Shown here piece by piece: positions 17,093 to 25,101 of a DNA stretch of 64,000 nt. Under the pieces are notes generated by a model that saw only the letters and a program-made list of their open reading frames with translations, was not told the origin of the DNA and did not search any database. Both the position numbers and the translations under genes were made by a program. Position 1 is the stretch's first letter; the number at the start of each line of letters is the position of its first letter. Source of the DNA: JAIEPW01 sp964406035 (lineage in GTDB: Bacteria; Acidobacteriota; Terriglobia; Bryobacterales; Bryobacteraceae); contig CAYOQB010000007.1 in assembly GCA_964406035.1 (NCBI GenBank), forward strand, positions 1 to 64,000, in the 5' to 3' direction.

Positions 17093-18196
17093 GTGTTTCG
17101 ATTCGCCCGTATCCTGGTTTGTGCCGCCCTATGCGCCGGCTTGCTTCCGGCGCAGGTGAAGCTGACTGTTGAACAGATTTTCACCTTCATCCGGTCTTCC
17201 ATCCAGTTGAAGCATGAGGATCGGAGGGTGGCGGATTACTTGAAGAAGGTCCAGCTCTCGCAGCGGCTGGATGAACGGACCATCGAGGAGTTGCAGGGCA
17301 TGGGAGCGGGTCCGCGCACGGTGGAGGCGCTGCGGGCGCTGGCGGCCGGCTCCTCGGGGCTTCCCGCTCCGGCGCCCGCGGTAGCGAAGCCGGAGGCCGC
17401 GCCGGCGATTCCTCCGCCGTCCGCCGAGGAGCAGGAGCGCGTGCTGGGCGAGGCTCGCGACTACGCGCTGAATTACACCCGCCGCCTGCCGGACTTCCTT
17501 TGCGTGCAGGTGACCCGCCGCTACATCGACCCCTCGGGTCTCGAATTCTGGCAGCGGCAGGACGTGATCACGGAACGGCTCAGCTACTCCGACGGTCACG
17601 AGAAGTACGACGTGATCCTGATCAACGGGCAGCCGGTGACCCATATCAAGCATGAGCAGCTCGGGGGGGCTACTTCCTCGGGCGAATTTGGCTCCATGCT
17701 GAAGGAGATCTTCGAACCGGAAACCGGGACGGAATTCGGGTGGGAACGCTGGGCCACGCTGCGCAAGCGCCGCATGCACGTCTACGCCTACCGGGTGCCG
17801 CAGTCGCGATCCAAGTACCGCATCACCTACGCCAACCGCGATTCCATCATCACCGGGTATCGCGGGCTCCTCTATATCGATCGCGACACCAATCAGGTGA
17901 TGCGCATTCTGCTGCAAGCGGAAAATCTGCCGCCGTCGTTCCCGATCCAGCAGGTGGCGCTCGATTTGAACTACGACTACACGGACATCAGCGGGCAGAA
18001 GTTTCTGCTGCCGTTGAAGGCCGAACTGCGGTCGCGCGAAGGCAGGCTGCTGGTGCGCAACGAGGTCGAATTCCGGATGTACCGCAAGTTCGGCACGGAG
18101 ACGTCGATCACGTTCGAGCCCGAGCCGATTCCAGAGGAAGCGACGAAGGAGCAGCCTCCCGCCCCCGCGCCTCCGCCGGTGAAGAAGAAGCAGTAG
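17093..18196 (+). CDS. Secreted hypothetical protein, acidobacterial type
   Basis: A 367-residue protein with a signal peptide (RILVCAALCAGLLPAQ), a helical region with a helix-hairpin-like MGAGPRTVEAL, and a Pro/Ala-rich linker. A beta-rich domain follows from about residue 120, beginning NYTRRLPDFLCVQVTRRY. Its tail is Pro-rich and basic (PPVKKKQ). The LPDFLC opening is a style I associate with secreted acidobacterial proteins of unknown function. The start is GTG. It converges on the kinase gene, 6 bp between stops. Confidence 0.8.
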   Translation: MFRFARILVCAALCAGLLPAQVKLTVEQIFTFIRSSIQLKHEDRRVADYLKKVQLSQRLDERTIEELQGMGAGPRTVEALRALAAGSSGLPAPAPAVAKPEAAPAIPPPSAEEQERVLGEARDYALNYTRRLPDFLCVQVTRRYIDPSGLEFWQRQDVITERLSYSDGHEKYDVILINGQPVTHIKHEQLGGATSSGEFGSMLKEIFEPETGTEFGWERWATLRKRRMHVYAYRVPQSRSKYRITYANRDSIITGYRGLLYIDRDTNQVMRILLQAENLPPSFPIQQVALDLNYDYTDISGQKFLLPLKAELRSREGRLLVRNEVEFRMYRKFGTETSITFEPEPIPEEATKEQPPAPAPPPVKKKQ

Positions 18197-18202
18197 CGAC
18201 CC

Positions 18203-19819
18203 TCAGCGCCCGAGAAATCTCTCGATTGTGTCCAGCGTTCGCTCGGCGAATTGAAGATTTTCGCGCGCGCCGCTGACGTCGCCGGCGCGAATCGACTGCA
18301 TGGCCTCCGACATCAGGTAGTCGAGCCGGGTGGAGGCTTCGCGAATATCCGCGCGCAGTCCCAGGCCGCCCATCTGCGCCTGCAGGTTTTGCACACCCGC
18401 CTTCGCAGTTCCCGCTCGAATGGAAAGCAGGTTGAATTGCTTGCGCAACTCGCCGAGCGCGGCGGAGTTGTCCGGGGGCGCGGCCGGCTGAGATGGCGAG
18501 GACGCCGCGCGATTCAGGACATTCTGCGGCTCCGGAGCGGGGCGCGCCGCCACGGGAGCGGGTGTCGCGGCCAGCGCGGGCGTTCGCTGCGCGTTGACGG
18601 GGGCGGACTGGTTCGCCGCCGGAGCGGCGTTGCGCGGGCTTGCCTGAGGCGCGGGTTCGGGGGACCGGACCGGTTCGGCGACCACGGGCTCGGGCTTTGC
18701 CGGTTCCGGATTCGCAGCTTGCGCCGGCGCCGGATCCGGGGTAGCAGCGGGTTGAGCCGGGGGTTGTGCCGCTGGTTCCGCGGGCTGGACCGCCGCGGGT
18801 GACTGCGTGCTATCGGCGCGCGCTCCCAGGAACTTGGGCGCCTGGGTGATCGCCAGCGCCAGAACGCCGATGGTCGCCACGCTGCCCAAAGCCATGTACA
18901 ATCCGCGGCGGCTGTTGTACGGCCGCGACTCCGGGATGTTGTCCGCAACGTAGGGGGCGGGGGCGGGCAGAGTCTGATCGTAAACCGGCGCGGCGGCGGG
19001 AACCGAGCCAATGCTGATCAGGGCATTGCGAAACGCGGCGGCGCTCTGGAACCGCTCCGCCGGATCCTTGGCAATCGACATCAGGATCACGTCGTTCAAG
19101 GCTGCCGGAACGCGCGGATCGCGGTGCACGGGCGGGATCGGCGTCTGCTGCAGGTGCGCCGCCATGATCGAATAATCGCTGTCGCCCTGGAAGGGCCGGG
19201 ACCCGGTCACTAGTTCGTAAAGCGAGATGCCGAGCGAATACAAATCGCTGCGGGTGTCGAAATCGCCGCCCCGGATCTGCTCCGGAGACATGTAGTAAAG
19301 CGATCCCACCGTGGTGCCGGTTTGCGTCAGCTTGCGGTCCCCCGAAAGCTTGGCGATGCCGAAATCCATCAGCTTCACCTGGCCGGAGGGGGTCAGCATC
19401 ATGTTCGGCGGCTTGATGTCGCGATGCACGATACCCCGCTCATGCGCGTAGGCAAGCGCGTCCAGAACCTGGGCAATGTAGTTGATCGCTTCATCGGGCG
19501 GGATTGGACCGCTGGCCGCCAACTGGTCCAGCGTGACGCCCTCCACGAACTCCATCAACATCAGCAGTTGATTGTTGATGCGCAGCGCGGTGTGCAAGCC
19601 GGCGATATTCGGATGATCCAGGCTGGCCTGGAGCTTGATTTCGCGCAGGAAGCGATCCGCCAGGTCGGCGTTGCCCTCCAGATTGGGCAGCAGCACCTTC
19701 ATCGCCTCGATGCGGTCGGACAGGACGTTGCGGACCTGGTAAACCTTGCCCATCCCGCCGGCGCCCAGCACCTTCACGATCTGGTAATCGCCGATCTGAT
19801 CGCCTACCTGGAATGACAT
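18203..19819 (-). CDS. Transmembrane Ser/Thr protein kinase (PknB-like, no PASTA)
   Basis: A 538-residue protein. The N-terminal Hanks kinase domain (about 10-270) is complete: glycine loop LGAGGMGKVY, Lys in IEAMKVL, catalytic HRDIKPPN, DFG in LMDFGIAKL, and SPEQI. One membrane helix (about 310-330) is followed by a Pro/Ala-rich stretch of ~110 residues and a C-terminal helical domain (about 455-538) outside the membrane. No PASTA, WD40 or TPR repeats are seen. AAAGGAAG precedes the ATG. The CsgG gene lies 26 bp upstream on the same strand, so they are probably cotranscribed. Confidence 0.93.
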   Translation of the reverse strand: MSFQVGDQIGDYQIVKVLGAGGMGKVYQVRNVLSDRIEAMKVLLPNLEGNADLADRFLREIKLQASLDHPNIAGLHTALRINNQLLMLMEFVEGVTLDQLAASGPIPPDEAINYIAQVLDALAYAHERGIVHRDIKPPNMMLTPSGQVKLMDFGIAKLSGDRKLTQTGTTVGSLYYMSPEQIRGGDFDTRSDLYSLGISLYELVTGSRPFQGDSDYSIMAAHLQQTPIPPVHRDPRVPAALNDVILMSIAKDPAERFQSAAAFRNALISIGSVPAAAPVYDQTLPAPAPYVADNIPESRPYNSRRGLYMALGSVATIGVLALAITQAPKFLGARADSTQSPAAVQPAEPAAQPPAQPAATPDPAPAQAANPEPAKPEPVVAEPVRSPEPAPQASPRNAAPAANQSAPVNAQRTPALAATPAPVAARPAPEPQNVLNRAASSPSQPAAPPDNSAALGELRKQFNLLSIRAGTAKAGVQNLQAQMGGLGLRADIREASTRLDYLMSEAMQSIRAGDVSGARENLQFAERTLDTIERFLGR

Positions 19820-19845
19820 ATTGCGCTTCCTTTCGCGTACTGCGG

Positions 19846-20826
19846 CTATTGCGGCTGGGCGGGGGTCTTGACGCGGTCGCCTACCTTGGGCGTGCCGGAG
19901 CCTTCGTAGGTGCCCACCGCGGAGGTGTCTTCCACTTCGGTCACGGTCATCATGCCGAGCATCGAATCCAAGCGGCGGAGCACGCGGCCGGTGGCCGGGT
20001 CCTTGATCTCACGGCCGGTCTGGCGCACTTCGAGGCGCATCCCCTTGGTGACGCCGGATCGCGAGCCGACGTTAATCACCAGAGTGGAGCCGGACACATC
20101 GGCGATCAGGCCGTCCACGCTGATGGCGCGGGTCGGCAGGCGGGAGGCGTTCGCATCCAACTGCGTCGCCACCTGGGCCACGGCCTTGTTCACGGCTTCC
20201 CCGATGATGGTGTTTCCGAAGTTGGACGAGGACATGTCGATTGCGCCGCCGCCGTAGCCTCCGACGCCCCAGCCGGAGCCGCTGCTGGAGAGGCCCGAAC
20301 GCTCGGACTCGCCCTTGCCTTCGACGGAGGCCAGGATCTCGGCGGTATCCACGTTGATCATGCGGGCGGTGACGCCGACCACGGCCTTGGCTTTCTTGAC
20401 GCCCAGGCCGCCCGCGCCGAACCCGCCGAGGCGTCCGCCGAATCCGCCCACGCCGGTGTTGCGGTCGTCCCGGCCGAACTGGGTGATGGATCCCACGATG
20501 ATGGTGTCGACGCCGAGGATGCGGCCCAGCTTGGCCGCAGTGTTCGAATCCGCCCGGTCGGAGTTGGAGAAGTTCTGCTCGGCCATGATCTTGTCCAGCG
20601 CTTTCCGCTCGATCACGCTGTAGACCTGGGTTCCCACCAGCTTATTCACCAGGATGTCGGCGATGCCCTTGCCGATATCGATGTTGGCGCCGAAAACGCT
20701 GGCGATGTTGCCTTGCACCGTGCCGAACTCGAAGTTCAACACGGCCACGCGTTTCTTGGCCGGCTGCTGGGCCCAGCAGGAAGAGGCGAGAAGGATTCCC
20801 GCGCTGAAGATTGCAAGCCTGTTCAT
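19846..20826 (-). CDS. CsgG/HfaB-like secreted protein
   Basis: A 326-residue protein with a signal peptide (RLAIFSAGILLASSCWAQ) and a CsgG-like domain. Typical parts are KRVAVLNFEFGTV, IADILVNKLVGTQVYSVIER, LGVDTIIVGSITQFGRD and ARMINVDTAEILASVEGKGE. A glycine-rich insertion lies at about 145-160. The C-terminal third (about 235-326) is an additional domain on secretion-apparatus-style beta strands. CsgG proteins form or assist outer membrane pores or lipoprotein assemblies. I placed the start at 20826 because GAGGAG lies 9 nt upstream; an upstream in-frame extension to 21030 lacks support. Confidence 0.87.
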   Translation of the reverse strand: MNRLAIFSAGILLASSCWAQQPAKKRVAVLNFEFGTVQGNIASVFGANIDIGKGIADILVNKLVGTQVYSVIERKALDKIMAEQNFSNSDRADSNTAAKLGRILGVDTIIVGSITQFGRDDRNTGVGGFGGRLGGFGAGGLGVKKAKAVVGVTARMINVDTAEILASVEGKGESERSGLSSSGSGWGVGGYGGGAIDMSSSNFGNTIIGEAVNKAVAQVATQLDANASRLPTRAISVDGLIADVSGSTLVINVGSRSGVTKGMRLEVRQTGREIKDPATGRVLRRLDSMLGMMTVTEVEDTSAVGTYEGSGTPKVGDRVKTPAQPQ

Positions 20827-20966
20827 ACGATAAGCTCCTCGATTCACGAATCCCATTATATGTGCGGCAAAAGGCAAGTGGGCTCGCACGGATACGCGCG
20901 AAACCGGGGCCCAAAGGCTCATCGGGGTGGACGCCGTGCGATTTAGGGCCGGTTCCGGACGAAATC

Positions 20967-20975
20967 TGGTACTAT
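20967..20975 (+). promoter_or_regulatory. Extended -10 element for infC
   Basis: TGGTACTAT is an extended -10 type sequence (TGn followed by TACTAT). It would start a leader of about 50 nt containing a Shine-Dalgarno and a mini-ORF before infC. No good -35 is seen, as expected for an extended -10. Confidence 0.4.
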
Positions 20976-20995
20976 CGGGAGAAGTGGCTGAATCT

Positions 20996-21001
20996 GGAGG
21001 T
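20996..21001 (+). promoter_or_regulatory. Shine-Dalgarno of the infC leader ORF
   Basis: GGAGGT lies 9 nt before the GTG at 21011. There is no comparable site in front of the infC ATG at 21035, so ribosomes would load on the leader first. Confidence 0.5.
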
Positions 21002-21010
21002 AAGCCGCTC

Positions 21011-21034
21011 GTGTCTTCGTTGACCAGCAACTGA
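21011..21034 (+). CDS. Possible seven-codon infC leader ORF
   Basis: GTG followed by six codons (M-S-S-L-T-S-N) and TGA. It is in the same frame as infC and its stop codon directly abuts the infC ATG. It owns the only good Shine-Dalgarno in the region. It could couple infC translation to reinitiation. Alternatively it marks a mutated or recoded N-terminal extension of IF-3. Confidence 0.4.
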   Translation: MSSLTSN

Positions 21035-21640
21035 ATGTTTCCACCAAGAGGCTTTCACCCCCGCCGCCCGCGTATCCGGGAGAACGTAAATGAAGCGATT
21101 CGCGCCCGCGAAGTGCGCGCTGTGTTCCCGGATGGTTCCGTCGAGATCATGCCCACTCCCGCCGCGGTCCGCAAGGCGCAGGAGCTGGGACTCGATCTGA
21201 TCCTGATCGCGCCCACCGCCGAGCCCCCTGTCGCCAAGGCGATGGATTACGGCCAGTGGCAGTACGAGAACAAGAAGAAACAGCACGAAGCCAAGAAGAA
21301 GCAGCACGTGATTCTGGTGAAGGAGCTGAAGTTCCGCCCCAACACCGACGACCACGATTACGACTTCAAGCGCAACCACGCCATCCGCTTCCTGAAGGAA
21401 GGGAATCGCGTGAAGGCGGTGGTGCAGTTCCGCGGGCGCGAGATCGCCCACGTGGATCTGGGGCAGAAACTGCTGGCGCGCTTCGCCGAGGATTTAAAAG
21501 AGGTGGGCCAGGTGGAAGGCCAGCCGCGGCTGGAAGGTCGCAACTTCCACGTGATCATCAGCCCGGTGAAAACGGCAATTCCAAAGAAGGAAGAGAAGCC
21601 GAAGCCTCCCGCGGGGGCGGCCGGACCGGCGCCGCAGTAA
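21035..21640 (+). CDS. infC: Translation initiation factor IF-3
   Basis: A 201-residue IF-3. The N-domain contains NVNEAIRAREVR and AEPPVAKAMDYGQWQYE, a basic linker KKKQHEAKKKQ follows, and the C-domain has VKELKFRPNTDDHDYDFK and VQFRGREIAHVDLGQ. A Lys/Pro/Ala-rich tail of about 25 residues is added. It binds the 30S subunit and proofreads initiation. The usual neighbours rpmI and rplT are absent; a convergent gene begins 1 bp after the stop. The start is an ordinary ATG, not the rare AUU of some species, but it directly follows an in-frame TGA. Confidence 0.95.
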   Translation: MFPPRGFHPRRPRIRENVNEAIRAREVRAVFPDGSVEIMPTPAAVRKAQELGLDLILIAPTAEPPVAKAMDYGQWQYENKKKQHEAKKKQHVILVKELKFRPNTDDHDYDFKRNHAIRFLKEGNRVKAVVQFRGREIAHVDLGQKLLARFAEDLKEVGQVEGQPRLEGRNFHVIISPVKTAIPKKEEKPKPPAGAAGPAPQ

Positions 21641-21641
21641 C

Positions 21642-22031
21642 TCAGTCGGCGAATCCCAGGGGAAGCCGCGCCGCCGTGCGCGACAGCCAGGCGTCCAGGC
21701 CCTTCGGCCTCCAGCGGAAGAACAGGCGATAACCCGCCAGCAATCCGGCGTATGCGCTAAGCAGGATCACGAAGCGGATCCTGCGATTGCCCGGACCCGC
21801 GAAAATCACCAGTGCAGCCGGGGCCAGCGCGAACGCCATCCAGGCCAGGATCGCGAAAGCGCCCTGCAGCGCGGCCACCACTCCGGGGCTGGGGCGCCGC
21901 ACCCGCAGCAGGATCCAGCGGGTCAGCAGCGATATCAATTCGCCGCAGGCCCAGCTCAGATAACCGTACACAAATCCGGCGATGATGGCCAGGGGCACGC
22001 CCAGCAGCAGTTGCGCCGTTGCATCAAACAC
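21642..22031 (-). CDS. Small hypothetical membrane protein
   Basis: A 129-residue protein with three predicted membrane helices (about 8-30, 50-80, 83-105) and a basic C-terminal tail. No recognised family. It is the third gene of the comF / HNH / membrane protein unit, starting 8 bp after the HNH gene, and converges on infC with 1 bp between stops. Confidence 0.7.
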   Translation of the reverse strand: MFDATAQLLLGVPLAIIAGFVYGYLSWACGELISLLTRWILLRVRRPSPGVVAALQGAFAILAWMAFALAPAALVIFAGPGNRRIRFVILLSAYAGLLAGYRLFFRWRPKGLDAWLSRTAARLPLGFAD

Positions 22032-22039
22032 GGTGCCTC

Positions 22040-22567
22040 TTAGTAGAACAGGTATTTCCGCCAGCGGTCGTCGCTCTTGGCGAGCATCCGCATCAGGTGC
22101 CTGCTGGTATGGAGGCTGAAGGGCTTGGGAACTTTCGCCAGGCGCATATTGGCTTCATCCGGGGTCCGGCTGCCCTTCCGGTTGTTGCAGGGATGGCAGC
22201 AGGCCACCAGGTTTTCCCAAGTGGTTTCGCCGCCGCGGGAACGCGGCACCACGTGGTCGAGCGTCAACTCGGAAGAAGCCAGAGGCTTGTGGCAGTACTG
22301 GCAGGTGTAGCGGTCCCGCATCAGGATGTTCTTGCGCGAGAGCGCGCGGCTCTGGTGCGGAATCCGGCGATACTCCAGCAGCCGGATCACGGAAGGAACC
22401 TCGAAATGATTGCGGGAGGAGTGGACGCGGTAGGTTGCGTGCTCCTCCGCGGAGGCGACGCCCTTCAGCACCAGCACCAGGGCGCGGCGCACGGCACAGA
22501 CGTTGATCGGCTCGTAGCTGGCGTTCAGCACCAGAACCGGACGGTGCAAACGGTCGAGAGCGGTCAT
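22040..22567 (-). CDS. HNH endonuclease
   Basis: A 175-residue protein. The N-terminal half contains the VLVLNASYEPINVC segment common to this HNH group. The C-terminal half has the treble-clef HNH motif: CQYCHKPL, LDHVVPRSRGG (catalytic His), and NLVACCHPCNNRKGSRTPDEA with the final Asn and His positions. Four Cys in two CxxC pairs bind zinc. The target is unknown. The start overlaps comF as ATGA, so they are coupled. Confidence 0.9.
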   Translation of the reverse strand: MTALDRLHRPVLVLNASYEPINVCAVRRALVLVLKGVASAEEHATYRVHSSRNHFEVPSVIRLLEYRRIPHQSRALSRKNILMRDRYTCQYCHKPLASSELTLDHVVPRSRGGETTWENLVACCHPCNNRKGSRTPDEANMRLAKVPKPFSLHTSRHLMRMLAKSDDRWRKYLFY

Positions 22568-23340
22568 CCCGGAATACCCTCCAAGGCGGCTGCGCCCGCG
22601 GCGGCTTGCGGCCGCGGAGTTCGAATGTGGACCGTGTCCGCCCGGCGATCGGCGCGGGCGAGGGTCAGAACCGTGACGTGGGCGGCGCCCGCCCGTTTCA
22701 GCGCGGCTGCCGCCGCGGCGGCGGTAGCGCCGGTGGTGAATACGTCATCCACCAGCAGGATCGACTTGCCGCGAACCTGTTCTGGAGCGCGGACCGCGAA
22801 TGCGCCCCGCAGGTTCCTGCGACGGGCCGCGGCGGTGGAGCCTGCCTGGGACGGGGTCGCCTTGCGGCGGCGCAGCAGGCGCAGCATGCGTACGCCGAGA
22901 TGCCGTTGCAATTCCGCCCCCAGCATCTCGGACTGGTTGAAGCCACGCTTCCAACGGCGGGTCCAGTGCAGGGGTACGGAAACGATGGCGTCGTACGATT
23001 GCTGCCGGGGGCACGCCTCCGCCAGCCAAACGCCTAAGGGTCCCACCAGGCTGCGGATTCCGGCGTACTTGAACAGATGGATCAGCTCGCGCAGCCGTCC
23101 CTGATAGGCGCCGAGGGAGTAGACGCCGTCGAAGGGCCGTTCGCCACTGGCGCAAAGCCGGCAGCGGCCTTCGTCATCGAGCGGGAAAGCCGTCAGGAAC
23201 GGGGTATGGCATTCCTTGCAGAAGAACTCCGCTTCGACCGGCTCGGGCGCGGACATGCAAGCTGCGCATACAGGAATTCTGGAGATTTCGGTGAGGGGTT
23301 GCGAACAGACGCGGCAATCTTCGGGGAATAACCGGCCCAC
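22564..23340 (-). CDS. comF: ComF-family phosphoribosyltransferase-like protein
   Basis: A 258-residue ComF. The N-terminal zinc region has CRVCSQPL, CAACMS, CKECHTPF and CRLCASG. The Type I phosphoribosyltransferase domain shows VPLHWTRRWKRGFNQSEML and the PRPP loop ILLVDDVFTTGATAAAAA. ComF is needed for DNA uptake in transformable species and its enzymatic role is unresolved. The start is GTG, and the HNH gene follows with an ATGA overlap. Confidence 0.9.
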   Translation of the reverse strand: MGRLFPEDCRVCSQPLTEISRIPVCAACMSAPEPVEAEFFCKECHTPFLTAFPLDDEGRCRLCASGERPFDGVYSLGAYQGRLRELIHLFKYAGIRSLVGPLGVWLAEACPRQQSYDAIVSVPLHWTRRWKRGFNQSEMLGAELQRHLGVRMLRLLRRRKATPSQAGSTAAARRRNLRGAFAVRAPEQVRGKSILLVDDVFTTGATAAAAAAALKRAGAAHVTVLTLARADRRADTVHIRTPRPQAAAGAAALEGIPG

Positions 23341-23551
23341 CAGGGCGCGCGCGATCTTTCGTGCGGCAAGCGTAACCGCTGCTGGCCACTGGCTCGAAAG
23401 ATGGCAACTAGGGAAGGCTCACCTCCGCCTCTTCCTCTTCAGTCTAGCATCGTCGTGGCCGCGGCGGCCGAGTGCTCCGATACCGGACTTGCCGAACATT
23501 CTAGCAGCATCCTGTTACGGCCGGGTGAACCCTCCGCCGGCTCGCGGGCGG

Positions 23552-23557
23552 TACAAT
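23552..23557 (+). promoter_or_regulatory. -10-like hexamer for folP
   Basis: TACAAT (five of six matches to TATAAT) lies 12 nt before the folP ATG at 23570. The 230 bp between comF and folP contain no gene; I see no other clear element and no Shine-Dalgarno. Confidence 0.45.
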
Positions 23558-23569
23558 CGGGTTGCCCAC

Positions 23570-24418
23570 ATGATCCGCAAACGCCTGGACTGGACTCCGA
23601 AAGACCGCCAATATCATCTGGGCGACCGGACTGTGATTATCGGAGTTCTCAACGTCACTCCCGATTCGTTCTCCGACGGCGGGCGTTTCGATGATCCCGA
23701 CCGTGCGTTCGCCCACGCCATTCAGTTGGAGGAAGCGGGCGCCGATATTATCGACATCGGCGCGGAATCCACCCGGCCGGGCTCCGCGCGGGTCTCGGAA
23801 GCGGAGGAGCTTCGCCGGCTGGTGCCGGTATTGAAGCGGCTGCGAGGCAAGCTCGGCGTGGCCATTTCCGTGGACACCTATAAAGCCGCGGTGGCCGAAA
23901 AGGCGCTCTCGCTCGGCGTGGAAATCATCAACGACCCAAGCGGGCTGACGTTCGATCCGGACCTGGCGAGAGTGGCGACGCAAGGGGACGCCGGGCTGAT
24001 CCTGAACCACATGCGAGGAACGCCGGACACCTGGGCGAAGCTGCCGGCGTTGAAGGATCCGGCGCAAACCATCGCCAGGGATCTGGACGCCAGCGTCAAC
24101 CGCGCCCGGCGGGCGGGAGTGGGCAAGCATCGGATCGCGGTGGACCCGGGGCTCGGATTCGGCAAGCGCAAGGAGCAGAACAGCGAAATCCTGGCGAAGC
24201 TGGGAGTCATCGCGCAGTTGGACTACCCCTTGCTGGTGGGACCCTCGCGCAAGCAGTTCATCGCGCAGGGGACAGCGGAGGAGACCGAATTCGCCACCGC
24301 GGCGGCCGTGACCGCGGCGATCCTGAACGGCGCGCACATGATCCGGGTCCACGACGTGAAGTCGATGGCGGCGGCGGTGCGCGTGGCGGACGAAATCGCC
24401 CGCCGCCGCGAAGACTAA
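23570..24418 (+). CDS. folP: Dihydropteroate synthase
   Basis: A 282-residue DHPS of normal length. Both signatures are present: IIGVLNVTPDSFSDGGRF (about 24-41) and GADIIDIGAESTRPGSARV (about 57-75). Further marks are ISVDTYKAAVAEKAL, INDPSG, ILNHMRG, VDPGLGFGKRKEQN, LVGPSRKQFI and IRVHDVKSM. It joins 6-hydroxymethyl-dihydropterin pyrophosphate to p-aminobenzoate in folate synthesis. The Met at 23570 fits the family N-terminus; the longer open frame upstream is not supported. The stop is 2 bp from the convergent BON gene. Confidence 0.95.
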   Translation: MIRKRLDWTPKDRQYHLGDRTVIIGVLNVTPDSFSDGGRFDDPDRAFAHAIQLEEAGADIIDIGAESTRPGSARVSEAEELRRLVPVLKRLRGKLGVAISVDTYKAAVAEKALSLGVEIINDPSGLTFDPDLARVATQGDAGLILNHMRGTPDTWAKLPALKDPAQTIARDLDASVNRARRAGVGKHRIAVDPGLGFGKRKEQNSEILAKLGVIAQLDYPLLVGPSRKQFIAQGTAEETEFATAAAVTAAILNGAHMIRVHDVKSMAAAVRVADEIARRRED

Positions 24419-24420
24419 GC

Positions 24421-25071
24421 CTATTTGGCGGGCTTCTTCTTGTCGTTCGGAATTTCCAGGTTGTTGGTCACGGCAAACACGCCGGGAACCGCGTTGGCCT
24501 GAATCTCCGCGATGGAGCGATCCATCTCGTTATCCACAACCCCGGTCAGGGTCACGTTGCCGTTCTTCACGATGATGTGAATCGGGTGGAAGCCGATCGG
24601 CGGATCGTTGGTGATGCCGCCCGCCCGCTGTGCCAGGGTGCCGAACACCGGGCTGCCGCGATTGGGGTTGTAGCGCTGCAGCACCGTGTTGCCGTAAATG
24701 GCGATGTACACCCGGGTGCGGATATTGTCGTCGTTTGGCGACAGCGGCAGAACTTCGATCTGGTTCACCACTTCGGTGACGCCGGGGACGTTCTTGGTTA
24801 CCTGTTCCGCGCTGCTTTTGAGAATCGGTCGCGAGGCGTATCCGCGAAGGATTACCGTGCTTCCCTTGATGCCGAAGCGCAGGTCATCAAACACTCCGTA
24901 TTGCGGAATCCGGACCAGTTCTTTCTGCACTCCGCGGGCGATCTTCACCACCCGGTCATAATCCGCCTTGGGCATGTCCGGCTGAGGCGCGTCCTGCTTC
25001 TTCGCCTCTTGAGCGCTTAAGGTAACGGCCGAAAAGGCGATTACCGGCAGCCACATCCATCTGGTGGTCAT
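24421..25071 (-). CDS. Secreted protein with two BON domains
   Basis: A 216-residue protein with a signal peptide (WMWLPVIAFSAVTLSAQ) and two BON domains. The first (about 40-105) has VFDDLRFGIKGSTVILRGYA; the second (about 115-210) has HIIVKNGNVTLTGVVDNEMD. BON proteins are periplasmic and often bind membranes or help envelope stability. The start at 25071 is chosen because GGAGGAAGC precedes it; an in-frame upstream start at 25098 has no such site. Confidence 0.87.
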   Translation of the reverse strand: MTTRWMWLPVIAFSAVTLSAQEAKKQDAPQPDMPKADYDRVVKIARGVQKELVRIPQYGVFDDLRFGIKGSTVILRGYASRPILKSSAEQVTKNVPGVTEVVNQIEVLPLSPNDDNIRTRVYIAIYGNTVLQRYNPNRGSPVFGTLAQRAGGITNDPPIGFHPIHIIVKNGNVTLTGVVDNEMDRSIAEIQANAVPGVFAVTNNLEIPNDKKKPAK

Positions 25072-25101
25072 GCTTCCTCCTATCCCTGACCCGATCATAA
25101 C

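Noticed and set aside
19846..21030. Longer CsgG frame starting at 21030
   Set aside because: The extra 68 residues lack a signal and precede a clear GAGGAG and signal peptide at 20826.
23216..23569. N-terminal extension of folP
   Set aside because: It lies opposite comF and the intergenic region and has no DHPS similarity; the Met at 23570 fits the family.
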